Origin: Mesobaculum littorinae | Lineage (GTDB): Bacteria; Pseudomonadota; Alphaproteobacteria; Rhodobacterales; Rhodobacteraceae | Assembly: GCF_004011175.1 (NCBI RefSeq) | Contig: NZ_RQXX01000002.1 | Span: forward strand, 248,001-312,000 | Reading direction: 5' to 3' | DNA: 64,000 bases | Part shown: piece by piece, positions 36,074 through 46,167 of the stretch | Position numbering within the stretch: position 1 is the first letter of the stretch | Layout: the number at the start of each line of letters is the position of its first letter | Notes under the pieces: model-generated | Seen by the model: only the letters and a program-made list of their open reading frames with translations | Database searches by the model: none | What the model was told of the DNA's origin: nothing | Translations under genes and position numbers: made by a program

Positions 36074-38281
36074 ATGAGGGACGCCTTGCCCCAGCCAGGC
36101 CATTACGAAGAGGGCGCGCGCATCGCCGTGCTGACCACCCAGCCGCTGCCGGGCCCGCTCGATTACCGGGCTCCCGAGGGCGGCTGCTGGGACGGCGCCT
36201 TCGTCGAGGTCCCGCTGGGCCCGCGGCGGGTGCTGGGCGTGGTCTGGGGCCCGGGCGAGGGCGGCTTCGACGCGGCGCGGCTGCGGCCCGTGAACCGCGT
36301 GCTCGACGCCGCGCCGATGCGGGCGGAGATGCGTGAGTTCATCCTGAAGGCTGCCGACTATACCCTGACGCCGCTGCCCGCGATGCTGCGGCTGGCGACG
36401 CGGGCACCGGGCCTTGGCGGGGCGCCCACGATGCGGCGGGTGCTGCGGCGGGGCGACGGCGCGCCCGACCGGATGACGGATGCCCGCACGCGGGTGATGG
36501 AGGCGCTGGACGAATGGGGCGGCGCGGCGGTGACGCTCAAGGAGCTGTCGGATGCCGCGGGCGTCACCTCGTCCGTGGTGAAGGGGCTGGTCAAGGCGGG
36601 CGCCATCCTCGAAGAGGACAGCCCCCGCGACACGCCCTATCCATGGCTCGACCCCGATCTGCCCAGCGTCGAGCTGACCCCCGATCAGGAGGCCGGCGCG
36701 ACGATGCTGCGCGAGGCCGTCGGCTCGGGCCGCTACGGCACCACCATGCTGCGCGGGGTCACCGGGTCGGGCAAGACCGAGGTCTACATGGAGGCCGTGG
36801 CCGAATGCCTGCGGCAGGGTCGGCAGGCGCTGGTGCTGTTGCCCGAGATCGCGCTGACGTCCGAGTTCCTGACCCGGGTGCAGGACCGCTTCGGCGCCCG
36901 GCCCGCCGAATGGCATTCGGGCGTCACCATGACCGAACGCCGCCGCTGCTGGCGCATGGTGGGCGAGGGCGGGGCAAGCCTTGTCGTCGGCGCCCGCTCG
37001 GCGCTGTTCCTGCCCTATCGCGACCTTGGCCTCATCGTCGTCGATGAGGAGCACGACACCTCCTACAAGCAGGAGGACGGCGTGCTTTACAATGCCCGCG
37101 ACATGGCGGTGCTACGTGCCTCGCTTTGCAGCGCGCAGGTTGTTCTGGCCTCGGCCACGCCGTCGCTGGAAACATGGGTGAACGCCGAGGCGGGGAAGTA
37201 CCGCCGGCTGGATCTCGCGTCCCGTTTCGGCACGGCGGTGATGCCCGAACTGCATGCCCTCGACATGCGGACCGAGGATCTGCCGGGATCGCACTGGATC
37301 TCGCCGACGCTGGCGGATGCGGTGCGCGCACGCATGGAAAAGGGGGAGCAGGCGCTTCTGTTCCTCAACCGCCGCGGCTATGCGCCGGTGACGCTGTGCC
37401 GGGCCTGCGGCCAGCAGATCGGCTGCGACCACTGCGACGCGCGGATGGTCGAACACCGGTTCCTCAAGCGGCTGATCTGCCACCAGTGCGGCGAAAGCAA
37501 GCCGATCCCCGAGGCCTGCCCCTCCTGCGGGGCAGAGGGGCGGCTGGCCCCCGTGGGCCCCGGCGTCGAACGGCTGGCCGAAGAGGCGGCCGAGGCTTTC
37601 CCCGGCGCGCGGATCTCGCTTCTGTCGTCGGACCTCTTCGGGTCGTCCCGCGCGCTCAAGGCCGAGATCGAAGGCATCGCCGCGGGGCAGGCCGACATCA
37701 TCATCGGCACCCAGATCGTCGCCAAGGGGCACAATTTCCCCCTGCTGACGCTGGTGGGGGTGATTGACGCCGATCTTGGGCTGCAGGGGTCCGACCTGCG
37801 CGCGGCCGAGCGGACGTTCCAGCTGATGCGCCAGGTCGCGGGCCGCGCGGGGCGGGCCGAAAAGCCCGGTCAGGCGCTGCTTCAGACGTTCCAGCCCGAA
37901 CATGCGGTGATCCGGGCGATCCTGTCGGGCGACGAAGAGGGCTTCTGGCGCGCCGAGGCGGACGAGAGGCGGGCGGCCGGGATGCCGCCCTTCGGACGCA
38001 TGGCCGGCATCGTGCTGTCCTCGACCGAGGTGGGCGAGGTGTTCGATTTCGCCTCGGAACTGGCGCGGCGCGACGCGCCTCTGCGCCGGATCGGGGCGCA
38101 GGTCTTCGGCCCCGCGCCCGCCCCCATCGCCCGGATCCGGGGGCGTCACCGCGTGCGGTTGCTGGTCAAGGCCGACAAGGGCACGCCCTTCCAGGCCGCG
38201 CTGGCCGACTGGATTTCGCAGCTGAAGCCGCCCACCAACCTGCGCCTTGCCGTCGATATCGATCCGCAGAGCTTTCTCTAG
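36074..38281 (+). CDS. priA: Primosomal protein N' (replication restart helicase PriA)
   Basis: A 735-residue superfamily 2 helicase. [16 protein letters not shown] is Walker [16 protein letters not shown] is the DEEH box, and the zinc-binding insert runs [17 protein letters not shown] to [30 protein letters not shown] and [10 protein letters not shown] are the C-terminal helicase motifs. PriA reloads the replisome at stalled forks. AGGAAAGAG lies before the ATG. Confidence 0.96.
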   Translation: MRDALPQPGHYEEGARIAVLTTQPLPGPLDYRAPEGGCWDGAFVEVPLGPRRVLGVVWGPGEGGFDAARLRPVNRVLDAAPMRAEMREFILKAADYTLTPLPAMLRLATRAPGLGGAPTMRRVLRRGDGAPDRMTDARTRVMEALDEWGGAAVTLKELSDAAGVTSSVVKGLVKAGAILEEDSPRDTPYPWLDPDLPSVELTPDQEAGATMLREAVGSGRYGTTMLRGVTGSGKTEVYMEAVAECLRQGRQALVLLPEIALTSEFLTRVQDRFGARPAEWHSGVTMTERRRCWRMVGEGGASLVVGARSALFLPYRDLGLIVVDEEHDTSYKQEDGVLYNARDMAVLRASLCSAQVVLASATPSLETWVNAEAGKYRRLDLASRFGTAVMPELHALDMRTEDLPGSHWISPTLADAVRARMEKGEQALLFLNRRGYAPVTLCRACGQQIGCDHCDARMVEHRFLKRLICHQCGESKPIPEACPSCGAEGRLAPVGPGVERLAEEAAEAFPGARISLLSSDLFGSSRALKAEIEGIAAGQADIIIGTQIVAKGHNFPLLTLVGVIDADLGLQGSDLRAAERTFQLMRQVAGRAGRAEKPGQALLQTFQPEHAVIRAILSGDEEGFWRAEADERRAAGMPPFGRMAGIVLSSTEVGEVFDFASELARRDAPLRRIGAQVFGPAPAPIARIRGRHRVRLLVKADKGTPFQAALADWISQLKPPTNLRLAVDIDPQSFL

Positions 38282-38381
38282 GAGACGGAGCCCCCGCGGG
38301 TGGCGACGGGGCAGGGCTGGTGGATGCGGCAGGCGTGCCTATATTACGGGCCAACCCCCTTTGACTTCGGAGGATACCCCG

Positions 38382-39044
38382 ATGAACCTGTTCATGCGCA
38401 AGAAGGCCGAGATGGTTTCGGAAGGCGATGCGCTTCCGGGCCGGGCTGCCCCGATCCCCACCGCCGAGACGCATTTCGTCAACGGCCAGCCGCTGACCGC
38501 CGACGTGCCGCAGGGCATGGAGCAGGCGGTGTTCGGCATGGGCTGTTTCTGGGGCGTCGAACGGATGTTCTGGAAGCTGCCCGGCGTGCACGTCACCATG
38601 GTGGGCTACGCGGGGGGCTACACGCCGAACCCGACCTACCAGGAGGTCTGCACCGGGCAGACCGGTCATAACGAGGTGGTGCGCGTGATCTACGACCCCG
38701 CCCGGACCAGCTACGAGGATCTGCTCAAGGTCTTCTGGGAGGGGCACGACCCCACCCAGGGCATGCGGCAGGGTAACGACGTGGGCACGCAGTACCGCTC
38801 AGGCATCTATACCTTCTCGGACGCTCAGGCAAAGGCGGCACAAGACAGCCGCGAGGTCTTTGCCAAGCGGCTGGCCGAGAAGGGCTTTGATGCCCCCACG
38901 ACCGAGATCCGCCCGGCGCCCACCTTCTACTTCGCCGAGGATTACCACCAGCAATACCTCGCCAAGAACCCGGGCGGCTATTGCGGTATCGGCGGGACCG
39001 GCGTGACCTGCCCGATCGGTACCGGCGTCGCCGCGGGGTCCTAA
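38382..39044 (+). CDS. msrA: Peptide-methionine (S)-S-oxide reductase MsrA
   Basis: A 220-residue methionine sulfoxide reductase. [19 protein letters not shown] has the catalytic Cys of the GCFW motif; [28 protein letters not shown] and [12 protein letters not shown] are family signatures. The C-terminal [13 protein letters not shown] supplies resolving Cys residues. It repairs oxidised Met using thioredoxin. A GGAGGA Shine-Dalgarno precedes the ATG. Confidence 0.96.
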   Translation: MNLFMRKKAEMVSEGDALPGRAAPIPTAETHFVNGQPLTADVPQGMEQAVFGMGCFWGVERMFWKLPGVHVTMVGYAGGYTPNPTYQEVCTGQTGHNEVVRVIYDPARTSYEDLLKVFWEGHDPTQGMRQGNDVGTQYRSGIYTFSDAQAKAAQDSREVFAKRLAEKGFDAPTTEIRPAPTFYFAEDYHQQYLAKNPGGYCGIGGTGVTCPIGTGVAAGS

Positions 39045-39134
39045 GGCCGGGCCGATTTGCTAAGGGTCAAGCGGCCCGCCCCCGGTGGCCGCCTGCGTCC
39101 CGTCCGCCAGGGATCCGGCGGGCGGCCGTTGGGG

Positions 39135-39151
39135 GATCTCGTGACGAGATC
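39135..39151. other. Inverted repeat between msrA and prmA-like gene
   Basis: GATCTCG-TGA-CGAGATC is a perfect 7-bp inverted repeat with a 3-base centre, 78 bases upstream of the methyltransferase ATG. It could be an operator or a short RNA hairpin; no T run follows. Confidence 0.4.
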
Positions 39152-39229
39152 AGGACGCCCGGGATCCGCGCGGCTGGACAAGCTGCGCGGCGCGCCCTAG
39201 GGAGCGGGCGGCCGAGGAAAGGACCGCCG

Positions 39230-40102
39230 ATGCCCACCTTCACCGCTTTGACGACGCTGACAGGACAGGACGCTGCCGAAGGGCTTGGCGCCGCGCTCGA
39301 CGAGCTCGACCCCGCGCCCGAGGGGGTGGGGGTCTTCGAGATGGAGGACGGCTCGGGCCTGTGGGAGGTCGGCGGCTACTTCACCGAACAGCCCGACGAA
39401 ACCGCCCTGGCGCTTCTGGCTGCCGCCTATGGCGCGCAGGCCTTCGCGGTGTCCGAGCTGCCAGAGATCGACTGGGTCGCCAAGGTGCGCCGCGAACTCG
39501 TCCCCGTCGAGGCGGGGCGCTTCTTCGTCTATGGCAGCCACGATTCCGCGCGTGTGCCCGAGGGGCGCGTCGCGCTGCTGATCGAGGCGGCGATGGCCTT
39601 CGGAACCGGGCACCACGGCACCACGCTGGGCTGCCTGCGCGCGCTCGACCGGATGATCGAGGCGGGCGAGACGCCGCGCAACGTCGCCGATATCGGGTGT
39701 GGCACCGCGGTGCTGGCCATGGCCGCGGCCAAGACGTGGCAGGTGCCGATCTACGCCTCGGACATCGACGCCGTCGCGGTCGAAGTGGCCGAGGCCAACC
39801 TGTGCGTCAATGATCTGGAGGGTCGGGTGAGCTGTCTCGAGGCGACGGGCTTCGACCATCCCGACCTGCAGGCCGCCGGCCCCTTCGACCTGGTGTTTGC
39901 CAACATCCTCAAGGGCCCGCTGATCGATCTGGCGCCCGAGATGGCGCAACACACGGCGACCGGCGGGCAGGTGATCCTGTCGGGCCTTCTGAACCCTCAG
40001 GCCGACGAGGTGCAGGCCGCCTATGTCGACGCGGGCTTCACCCCGGTGCACCGTGACGAGATCGGCGACTGGACAACGCTGGTCCTGCGACGCGCCGCCT
40101 GA
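39230..40102 (+). CDS. prmA: Ribosomal protein L11 methyltransferase-like (PrmA)
   Basis: A 290-residue SAM-dependent methyltransferase. [45 protein letters not shown] (motif I) and [20 protein letters not shown] (motif IV, NIL in place of NPP) are PrmA marks. PrmA trimethylates ribosomal protein L11. AGGAAAGGA lies before the ATG. Confidence 0.9.
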   Translation: MPTFTALTTLTGQDAAEGLGAALDELDPAPEGVGVFEMEDGSGLWEVGGYFTEQPDETALALLAAAYGAQAFAVSELPEIDWVAKVRRELVPVEAGRFFVYGSHDSARVPEGRVALLIEAAMAFGTGHHGTTLGCLRALDRMIEAGETPRNVADIGCGTAVLAMAAAKTWQVPIYASDIDAVAVEVAEANLCVNDLEGRVSCLEATGFDHPDLQAAGPFDLVFANILKGPLIDLAPEMAQHTATGGQVILSGLLNPQADEVQAAYVDAGFTPVHRDEIGDWTTLVLRRAA

Positions 40103-40275
40103 CGGGGCTGACGGGCTGACCGGAAGCGCTGGCTGACCGGGCGGGCGGAGACGGGTGTCTTTCGAAGGCGCGCGCCCCTTCCTGCCCCAATTTCGCCACA
40201 AGGGGCCTTGCCTCGTCGCAAATTCGCCGTATTCTGGTCATCGTTGGTGGGGGCCAACACGACGGATACTTCCGC

Positions 40276-40626
40276 ATGCCGGACGACACGCAACGACAGA
40301 CGTTCGAAGAGCGCAAGGCGCGCATCGCTGCGCGGCACGCAAGGCTGGCGCGCGGATCCACGGCCCGCGTCTTGCCCGACGGCCGGATCGAGGCGCGGGC
40401 GCAACGCAGACGCTTCGCCTTTCCCTGGACCGGTCTCGCCGCCGCGCTGGCCTGCGCCCTGATCGTCAAGACGGTGTTCCTCGCCCATTTCGGGGCCGAG
40501 GACTATGCCGGCAGGGTCGACCGGCTGTGGCAGGGATCGGCGCTGGATCGGGCCGGGGCATGGGTGCTGACGCCGGACGACTTGACCCTGACCGCCGCCG
40601 CGCATCTTGAACCGATGCTGCCCTGA
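40276..40626 (+). CDS. Conserved small single-span membrane protein, unknown
   Basis: A 116-residue protein that I do not recognise by family. The basic N-terminus is amphipathic (FEERKARIAARHARLARG), followed by one membrane helix at about 51-70 (WTGLAAALACALIVKTVFLA) and a C-terminal periplasmic part with DRLWQGSALDRAGAWVLTPDDLT. Codon use matches its neighbours and the frame ends cleanly, so I take it as real. Proteins like it occur in Rhodobacterales as hypotheticals. Confidence 0.7.
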   Translation: MPDDTQRQTFEERKARIAARHARLARGSTARVLPDGRIEARAQRRRFAFPWTGLAAALACALIVKTVFLAHFGAEDYAGRVDRLWQGSALDRAGAWVLTPDDLTLTAAAHLEPMLP

Positions 40627-40711
40627 CCCGGACACGCACCGCCCCCGGGATCTGCGCCCGAGCGTCCGCCTCTGCGCACCGGAACCCGTGCCCGGGGACC
40701 TGCGCACGAAA

Positions 40712-40746
40712 AAGGGCCGCACCCCGGAGCAGGAGGTGCGGCCCTT
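40712..40746 (-). terminator. Intrinsic terminator of the DUF1127 gene
   Basis: AAGGGCCGCACC and GGTGCGGCCCTT form a perfect 12-bp stem. On the minus strand it is followed by a run of five T in total, 23 bases beyond the DUF1127 stop. It also separates the convergent unknown gene. Confidence 0.85.
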
Positions 40747-40769
40747 GCGCCGAACGCCGAAGCGTGGGA

Positions 40770-40979
40770 TCAGCGGTAGCCGGACACCCGGGCGATGTCC
40801 TTGCGGCTCAGGCCGATATCGTCCAGGGCCTGATCGCTGAGCGAGCTGAGCATCTTGCGGGTCTGACGCGACGTGTTCCAGGCCTTCAGGTTCGCAACCG
40901 ACCGGCGGGTCATGCGAAGCAGGGCGCCCGACGAGATGCGGACGTCGCTGGGGGTGCGGGTGGTGTCGATAAAGGCCAT
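40770..40979 (-). CDS. DUF1127 small protein
   Basis: A 69-residue protein. The C-terminal half carries the DUF1127 core (W...RQTRKMLSSLSDQALDDIGLSRKDI), a short Arg-rich helical domain. In alphaproteobacteria such proteins influence RNA metabolism and phosphate or stress responses, and are often strongly induced under stress. An AGGAG lies upstream of the ATG at 40979. The 5' untranslated region contains a hairpin (CGGGCTC/GAGCCCG, 41034-41049). A strong terminator follows. Confidence 0.88.
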   Translation of the reverse strand: MAFIDTTRTPSDVRISSGALLRMTRRSVANLKAWNTSRQTRKMLSSLSDQALDDIGLSRKDIARVSGYR

Positions 40980-41227
40980 GATGGAGCTCCTACAGGTCAA
41001 GTGTTCGCGTCGTGCTTATTTAGGCGCCGTAGCCGGGCTCGAGAGCCCGATCAATACGCGTTTTTTGCATCTCAGCCATGCAGTTAGCGCCGCCTCTCAA
41101 GCGTCGCTTTCGGATCTGTAAGCTGGTCTTCAACGACCTGCGCGGCGGATGCCGCAAAACGGATCGCTTGGGTCGCAAACGCACCGCGACGCTAGGGAAC
41201 TCCGGTCGAAAAAGCGCCGCTTTGCGG

Positions 41228-41257
41228 TTGGCGGATGTTCGCGTTTCGTGCTAGCGA
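41228..41257 (+). promoter_or_regulatory. Promoter and putative LexA (SOS) box of ruvCAB
   Basis: TTGGCG (41228-41233) and TAGCGA (41252-41257) are spaced by 18 bases. The spacer contains GTTC-N7-GTGC (41237-41251), one base off the alphaproteobacterial LexA site GTTC-N7-GTTC. An operator inside the -35/-10 spacer would block transcription until SOS induction. ruvC starts 33 bases after the -10. Confidence 0.5.
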
Positions 41258-41289
41258 TCTGTAAAACACGCGATAAAGCGAGCAGGGAT

Positions 41290-41862
41290 ATGCGGATACT
41301 AGGCATCGATCCGGGCCTCACATGCCTCGGTTGGGGGGTGATCGAGGTCGATGGCAGCCGAATCAGGCACGTCGCGAACGGACAGATCAAGCCCGAGGGC
41401 ACGGTGCTGGCCGACAGGCTTCTCAGCCTGCATCGGCGGCTGAGCGCGGTGATCTCCGAGCAGGCCCCCGGGCGGGCCGCCATCGAGCAGACCTTCGTCA
41501 ACCGTGACGGCGCCGGCACGCTGAAGCTGGGGCAGGCCCGCGGCGTCGCTCTGCTGGCACTGGCACAGGCCGGACTGGCGGTCGGTGAATACGCGCCGAA
41601 CGCGGTCAAGAAGACGGTCGTCGGCGTGGGCCATGCCGACAAGCGCCAGATCGACCACATGGTGCGGATGCAGCTGCCCGGCGCGGTGCCCGTGGGCTCG
41701 GACGCGGCCGACGCGCTGGCCATCGCGCTTTGCCATGCCTTCCACAGCCGTACCCCCGCGGCCCCGGCCGAGGTCGCGGGCCGTGCCGCAGGGCGGAGAT
41801 CGGGGCGGGCGGGACCCGCGACGGGACAAGGCCGGCACACGTCAGGGCGGGGCGCGGCATGA
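41290..41862 (+). CDS. ruvC: Holliday junction resolvase RuvC
   Basis: A 190-residue endonuclease that cuts Holliday junctions with Ruv[19 protein letters not shown] has the first catalytic Asp, [26 protein letters not shown] the Glu, and [16 protein letters not shown] the C-terminal Asp pair. About 25 basic residues extend beyond the usual end. It is the first gene of ruvCAB and overlaps ruvA by ATGA. Confidence 0.96.
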   Translation: MRILGIDPGLTCLGWGVIEVDGSRIRHVANGQIKPEGTVLADRLLSLHRRLSAVISEQAPGRAAIEQTFVNRDGAGTLKLGQARGVALLALAQAGLAVGEYAPNAVKKTVVGVGHADKRQIDHMVRMQLPGAVPVGSDAADALAIALCHAFHSRTPAAPAEVAGRAAGRRSGRAGPATGQGRHTSGRGAA

Positions 41863-42545
41863 TCGGGCGCATTGCAGGGCGGATCGATCATCGCGGTCCC
41901 GACCATGTTCTGATCGACGTGCGCGGCGTGGGCTACATCGTCTACGTCTCGGACCGGACGCTGGCGACCCTGCCCGGGCCGGGCGAGGCCGCGGCGCTTT
42001 ATACCGAGATGATCGTGCGCGAGGATCTGCTGCAGCTCGTGGGCTTTCCCACCCTGATCGAGAAGGAGTGGCACCGCCTGCTGACTTCGGTGCAGGGCGT
42101 GGGGTCGAAGGCGTCGATGGCGATCCTGGGCACCCTGGGCCCCGACGGGGTGGGGCGGGCGATCGCGCTGGGCGATGCGGCGTCGGTCCGCGCCGCCCCC
42201 GGTGTCGGCCCGAAGCTGGCCCAGCGGATCGTTAACGAACTCAAGGACAAGGCGCCCGCCGTGATGGCGATGACGCCCGCAGGCGCCGCCCCCGCGCCCG
42301 CCACTCCGCAAGACGAGCCGGGCGAGGTGATCGAGCCCGCCACCGGCGCCCCGTCGCCCGCTCCATCTCCGGCGCCGTCCCCCCGCGGCGCGGCCCAGTC
42401 CGAGGCGCTTTCGGCGCTGTCCAACCTGGGCTATGCCCCGTCCGAGGCGGCGCGCGCCGTGGCCGAGGTGTCGGACGAGGCCGGGCCCGACGACACCGCC
42501 GCGATGATCCGCCTTGCGCTGCGCCGTCTGGCGCCCAAGGGATAA
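41859..42545 (+). CDS. ruvA: Holliday junction branch migration protein RuvA
   Basis: A 228-residue protein. The OB-fold N-terminus is [28 protein letters not shown], helix-hairpin-helix motifs are [14 protein letters not shown] and [17 protein letters not shown], and domain III ([19 protein letters not shown]) contacts RuvB. The linker between domains II and III is a Pro/Ala/Ser-rich repeat ([12 protein letters not shown]), longer than in E. coli. It tetramerises on Holliday junctions. Confidence 0.96.
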   Translation: MIGRIAGRIDHRGPDHVLIDVRGVGYIVYVSDRTLATLPGPGEAAALYTEMIVREDLLQLVGFPTLIEKEWHRLLTSVQGVGSKASMAILGTLGPDGVGRAIALGDAASVRAAPGVGPKLAQRIVNELKDKAPAVMAMTPAGAAPAPATPQDEPGEVIEPATGAPSPAPSPAPSPRGAAQSEALSALSNLGYAPSEAARAVAEVSDEAGPDDTAAMIRLALRRLAPKG

Positions 42546-42563
42546 CCCCCCGAGGGACACGCC

Positions 42564-43592
42564 ATGAGTGACAGCCCCGATCCGACCCTGCGCCCCGCGC
42601 CGCTGCCCGAGGACGACCGCGCCCTGCGCCCCGAAACGCTGGACGATTTCATCGGCCAGGCCGAGGCTCGGGCCAACCTGCGCGTCTTCATCGAAAGCGC
42701 GCGGATGCGGGCGCAGGCGATGGACCACGTGCTGTTCCACGGCCCCCCCGGCCTGGGCAAGACGACGCTGGCGCAGATCATGGCGCGCGAGCTTGGCGTG
42801 AACTTCCGCATGACCAGCGGTCCGGTGCTGGCCAAGGCCGGCGATCTTGCCGCGATCCTCACCAATCTCGAGGCCCGCGACGTCCTCTTCATCGACGAGA
42901 TCCACCGCCTGAACCCGGTGGTGGAAGAGGTGCTTTACCCCGCGCTCGAGGATTTCGAGCTAGACCTCGTGATCGGCGAAGGCCCCGCGGCGCGCACCGT
43001 GCGGATCGAGCTTCAGCCCTTCACGCTGGTGGGCGCCACGACCCGGCTGGGGCTTCTGACCACGCCGCTGCGCGACCGGTTCGGCATTCCTGTGCGGCTT
43101 CAGTTCTACTCGATCGAAGAGCTGCACCGGATCGTGTCGCGGGGGGCGGGCAAGCTGGGCATCCCCTGCGAACCCGACGGCGCGCGCGAGATCGCGGCGC
43201 GGGCCCGCGGCACGCCGCGGATCGCCGGGCGGCTTCTGCGCCGGGTCGTCGATTTCGCGCTGGTCGAGGGCGACGGGCGCCTGACGCGCGACATCGCCGA
43301 CAGCGCGCTGACCCGGCTGGGCGTTGACCGGCTGGGTCTCGACGGGGCTGACCGGCGCTACCTGCGGCTGATCGCCGAGGCCTATGGCGGCGGCCCGGTG
43401 GGGGTCGAAACCCTGTCCGCCGCGCTGAGCGAAAGCCGCGATGCGCTGGAAGAGGTGATCGAGCCCTACCTGTTGCAGCAGGGCCTGATCCAGCGCAGCC
43501 CGCGCGGGCGGATGCTGACGCAGGGGGCCTTTGCGCATCTGGGCCTGCCCGTGCCGAAGGCGCCCGGCACCGGCGACCTCTTCGGCGGCTAG
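42564..43592 (+). CDS. ruvB: Holliday junction branch migration helicase RuvB
   Basis: A 342-residue AAA+ ATPase. [25 protein letters not shown], Walker [17 protein letters not shown], Walker [17 protein letters not shown], sensor 1 [20 protein letters not shown] and the C-terminal winged helix ([19 protein letters not shown]) are all present. It drives branch migration with RuvA. It begins 18 bases after ruvA. Confidence 0.97.
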   Translation: MSDSPDPTLRPAPLPEDDRALRPETLDDFIGQAEARANLRVFIESARMRAQAMDHVLFHGPPGLGKTTLAQIMARELGVNFRMTSGPVLAKAGDLAAILTNLEARDVLFIDEIHRLNPVVEEVLYPALEDFELDLVIGEGPAARTVRIELQPFTLVGATTRLGLLTTPLRDRFGIPVRLQFYSIEELHRIVSRGAGKLGIPCEPDGAREIAARARGTPRIAGRLLRRVVDFALVEGDGRLTRDIADSALTRLGVDRLGLDGADRRYLRLIAEAYGGGPVGVETLSAALSESRDALEEVIEPYLLQQGLIQRSPRGRMLTQGAFAHLGLPVPKAPGTGDLFGG

Positions 43593-43698
43593 GGGCCACG
43601 GGGCGCGCGCCGCCGCGTCGTGAGCGGGCGCGGGGTCTGAAAGCGGGGCGTGCCGGTAGGGCTTGCAGCCTCGGGTCCGGGCAGGGTAGGCGCAGGAC

Positions 43699-44394
43699 AT
43701 GACTGATCCTTCCTTCGGGCCCGACGAGATCGCGCGGCATTTCACCCGTTCCGACGGCAGCTATGCCTTCGCACGCTGGGCCCGGCCCTTCGCGCCCGTG
43801 GTCTTCGGGGTCGAGGACGAGACCATCCCGGTCATCAAGGGCGCGATCGAGGCGGTGGGCCGCCTGAACCGGCAGGGCATCGCCGACACCGACCGCGAGC
43901 TGGGCGTCAACCTGATGATCTTCTTCCTGCGCGACTGGGACGAGATGGCCGGCGTGCCCGACCTCGACCGGCTGCTGCCCGATGCGGCAGGGCTTTCGGC
44001 GCGGCTGGCGGCGGCGCAGGCGACGCAGTACCGCAGCTTCCGCTTCGATCCGCAGGGCGCGATCCGGGCCTGCTTCGTCTTACTGCGGATGGATGCCGAA
44101 ATGGCCGCCCTGCCGGCCGAGGCCCTGGCGCTGGACCAGGCCGTGCGCGCCGCGCTTCTGTGGTCCGACCAGGCCTTCGCGACGCGGTCGCCGCTGGTCA
44201 CCCTGCCGGCGGGCGGCACCGTCCTGCGCGCCGAGATCGCGCAGCTGATCCGCGCCGCCTCGGACCCGGTGATGCCGGACGTGGCGCAGGACCCCGCCCA
44301 CGCGCTGCGGCTGGCCGCGCGGATCGCCGCGGGTGCAGCCCCGGCACCGACGTCGACCCCGACGTCACCCCCGACCGGGCCCGCCGCGCAATGA
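43699..44394 (+). CDS. Conserved unknown protein between ruvB and ybgC
   Basis: A 231-residue, mostly helical cytoplasmic protein that I cannot assign to a family. There is no signal peptide or membrane helix. Phrases such as FTRSDGSYAFARWARPFAPVVFGV and LGVNLMIFFLRDWDEMAGVPDLD look well structured; the last 20 residues are a Pro/Thr-rich tail. Its stop overlaps the ybgC start (ATGA, 44391-44394), so it is translated as part of a unit with ybgC. Orthologues are common at this place in Rhodobacterales, in my recollection. Confidence 0.75.
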   Translation: MTDPSFGPDEIARHFTRSDGSYAFARWARPFAPVVFGVEDETIPVIKGAIEAVGRLNRQGIADTDRELGVNLMIFFLRDWDEMAGVPDLDRLLPDAAGLSARLAAAQATQYRSFRFDPQGAIRACFVLLRMDAEMAALPAEALALDQAVRAALLWSDQAFATRSPLVTLPAGGTVLRAEIAQLIRAASDPVMPDVAQDPAHALRLAARIAAGAAPAPTSTPTSPPTGPAAQ

Positions 44395-44780
44395 GCCACG
44401 CCTTCGAGACCCGCGTGTTCTACGAGGACACGGACCTGGGCGGTATCGTCTACCACGCCAATTTCCTGAAGTTCATCGAACGCGCCCGCAGCGACTGGGT
44501 GCGCGACCTTGGCGTCGACCAGATGCGGATGCAGCGCGAATTCGGCACCGTCTTCGTCGTCCGCCGGATCGAGGCGGATTACCTGCGCCCGGCCTATCTG
44601 GACGACATCCTGCAGGTCTCGACCGAGGTGTCCGAGCTGCGGCCCGCCCGGCTGGTGCTGACCCAGGCCGTGCGGCGCGGGGACGACACGCTTTTTGCCG
44701 CGCGGGTCACGCTGGTTGCGATGGGGCCCGGCGGCCGCGCGGTGCGTCTGCCGCAGGTGCTGCGCGACCTGCCGGTCTGA
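44391..44780 (+). CDS. ybgC: YbgC-type acyl-CoA thioesterase
   Basis: A 129-residue hot-dog fold thioesterase. FETRVFYEDTDLGGIVYHANFLKFIERAR contains the catalytic Asp of YxDTD and the HxN motif. YbgC hydrolyses short or malonyl acyl-CoAs, or acts with acyl carrier protein at the inner membrane, and is classically the first gene of the tol-pal cluster, as here. Confidence 0.93.
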   Translation: MSHAFETRVFYEDTDLGGIVYHANFLKFIERARSDWVRDLGVDQMRMQREFGTVFVVRRIEADYLRPAYLDDILQVSTEVSELRPARLVLTQAVRRGDDTLFAARVTLVAMGPGGRAVRLPQVLRDLPV

Positions 44781-44902
44781 AGGCCCCCGTACCGGCCCCC
44801 GCAAGCGGCGGCAGGGGCAGGGCGACGGCACCGCAACGCACGTTCCGCGCCCGCGTCTACCGGCAGGGCCTTGCCCATATCGCGGGCACTGACGCGGTTG
44901 TG

Positions 44903-44931
44903 TTGGCGTCGGGTCGCTTTCGCGCTAGACT
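44903..44931 (+). promoter_or_regulatory. Probable promoter of tolQ
   Basis: TTGGCG (44903-44908) and TAGACT (44926-44931) are separated by 17 bases, 55 bases upstream of the tolQ start. Downstream is the AT-richer AATAAAGAGCAG leader with the ribosome binding site. Confidence 0.5.
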
Positions 44932-44986
44932 TTCGCCCAATCCGCGCCGCAAAGACGCGCAACGCGACAATAAAGAGCAGTGATTG

Positions 44987-45682
44987 ATGGAAACCGAGAC
45001 ACTCGTGCTTGCGCAGGAGATCGACTTCTCCATGTGGGGCCTCTTTGCCCGTGCCACCATCGCGGTGAAGCTGGTCATGATCCTGCTGATCATCGCGTCG
45101 ATCTGGTCCTGGGCCGTGATCATCCAGAAGCACATCGCCTTTCGCGCCGCCCGGCGCGAAGCGCGGCGCTTCGACCGGGCCTTCTGGTCGGGCGAGCCGC
45201 TCGATGAGCTTTACCAGCAGATCGGTCCCGATCCTGCGGGCCGGCAGGCGGGGGTTTTCGCCGCCGGCATGACCGAATGGCAGCGCAGCCACCGCGACGA
45301 CGGCGCGCTGATCCCCGGCGCGCAGGCCCGCATCGACCGGTCGATGGATGTCGCCATCGCCCACCAGTCCGAGGACCTGGAAAAGGGTCTGCCGCTGCTG
45401 GCGACGGTCGGCTCGACCTCGCCCTTCGTGGGGCTGTTCGGCACGGTCTGGGGCATCATGTCGGCCTTTATCGAGATCGCCGAGGCGCAGAACACCAACC
45501 TCGCCGTCGTGGCGCCCGGTATCGCCGAGGCGCTGCTGGCCACCGGCCTCGGCCTGCTGGCCGCGATCCCGGCCGTGATTTTCTACAACAAGCTGTCGAC
45601 GGAACAGGGCCGTCTGGTCGCGGGCTACGAGAGTTTCGCCGACGAGTTCTCGACCATCCTCAGCCGCCAGCTGGACGCCTGA
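44987..45682 (+). CDS. tolQ: Tol-Pal system proton channel subunit TolQ
   Basis: A 231-residue inner-membrane protein of the TolQ/ExbB/MotA family. Three membrane helices are visible: about 15-38 (FARATIAVKLVMILLIIASIWSW), about 140-160 (PLLATVGSTSPFVGLFGTVWG) and about 175-200 (APGIAEALLATGLGLLAAIPAV). With TolR it uses the proton gradient to energise TolA during envelope constriction. I chose the ATG at 44987; the codon before it is TTG. Confidence 0.96.
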   Translation: METETLVLAQEIDFSMWGLFARATIAVKLVMILLIIASIWSWAVIIQKHIAFRAARREARRFDRAFWSGEPLDELYQQIGPDPAGRQAGVFAAGMTEWQRSHRDDGALIPGAQARIDRSMDVAIAHQSEDLEKGLPLLATVGSTSPFVGLFGTVWGIMSAFIEIAEAQNTNLAVVAPGIAEALLATGLGLLAAIPAVIFYNKLSTEQGRLVAGYESFADEFSTILSRQLDA

Positions 45683-45683
45683 C

Positions 45684-46157
45684 ATGGGCGCGGGCGTCAT
45701 ATCGAAGGGCGGCAAGGGCGGCCGCCGGACCCGGCGCAGCGGCCGGTCCCAGCCGATGGCGGAAATCAACGTCACGCCCTTCGTCGACGTGATGCTGGTG
45801 CTGCTGATCATCTTCATGGTCTCGGCGCCGCTTCTGACCGTGGGCGTCCCGGTCGAGCTGCCGCAGACCGCGGCGCAGTCGCTGCCCACCGAACAGGAAG
45901 AGCCGCTGTCGATCACGCTCACCGCCGATGGCCGCGTTCTGCTGATGTCGAACGAAACCGAGTCCGAGGACCTGATCGGCCAGCTGCGTGCCATTGCCGC
46001 CGAGCGGTCGAGCAACAAGATCTTCCTGCGGGCTGACGGCTCGATCCCCTACGAGCGTGTGGTGCAGGTGATGGGCGCGCTGAACCGCGCGGGCTTTGCC
46101 AATATCGGGCTGGTCACGGATACCGGCGGGCCGCGGCTCGACGGGCAGGGCGAGTGA
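45684..46157 (+). CDS. tolR: Tol-Pal system protein TolR
   Basis: A 157-residue ExbD/TolR protein with one membrane helix (about 32-52). MAEINVTPFVDVMLVLLIIF contains the Asp that carries protons (VTPFVDVML). The periplasmic part (ITLTADGRVLL...KIFLRADGSIPYERVVQVMGAL) is the usual dimer domain. It begins one base after tolQ. Confidence 0.96.
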   Translation: MGAGVISKGGKGGRRTRRSGRSQPMAEINVTPFVDVMLVLLIIFMVSAPLLTVGVPVELPQTAAQSLPTEQEEPLSITLTADGRVLLMSNETESEDLIGQLRAIAAERSSNKIFLRADGSIPYERVVQVMGALNRAGFANIGLVTDTGGPRLDGQGE

Positions 46158-46167
46158 GGAGCCGTCC

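Noticed and set aside
41034-41049. Terminator upstream of the DUF1127 gene
   Set aside because: The CGGGCTC/GAGCCCG stem has a two-base centre and no T run, and it lies in the 5' region of the gene; noted only as a leader hairpin.
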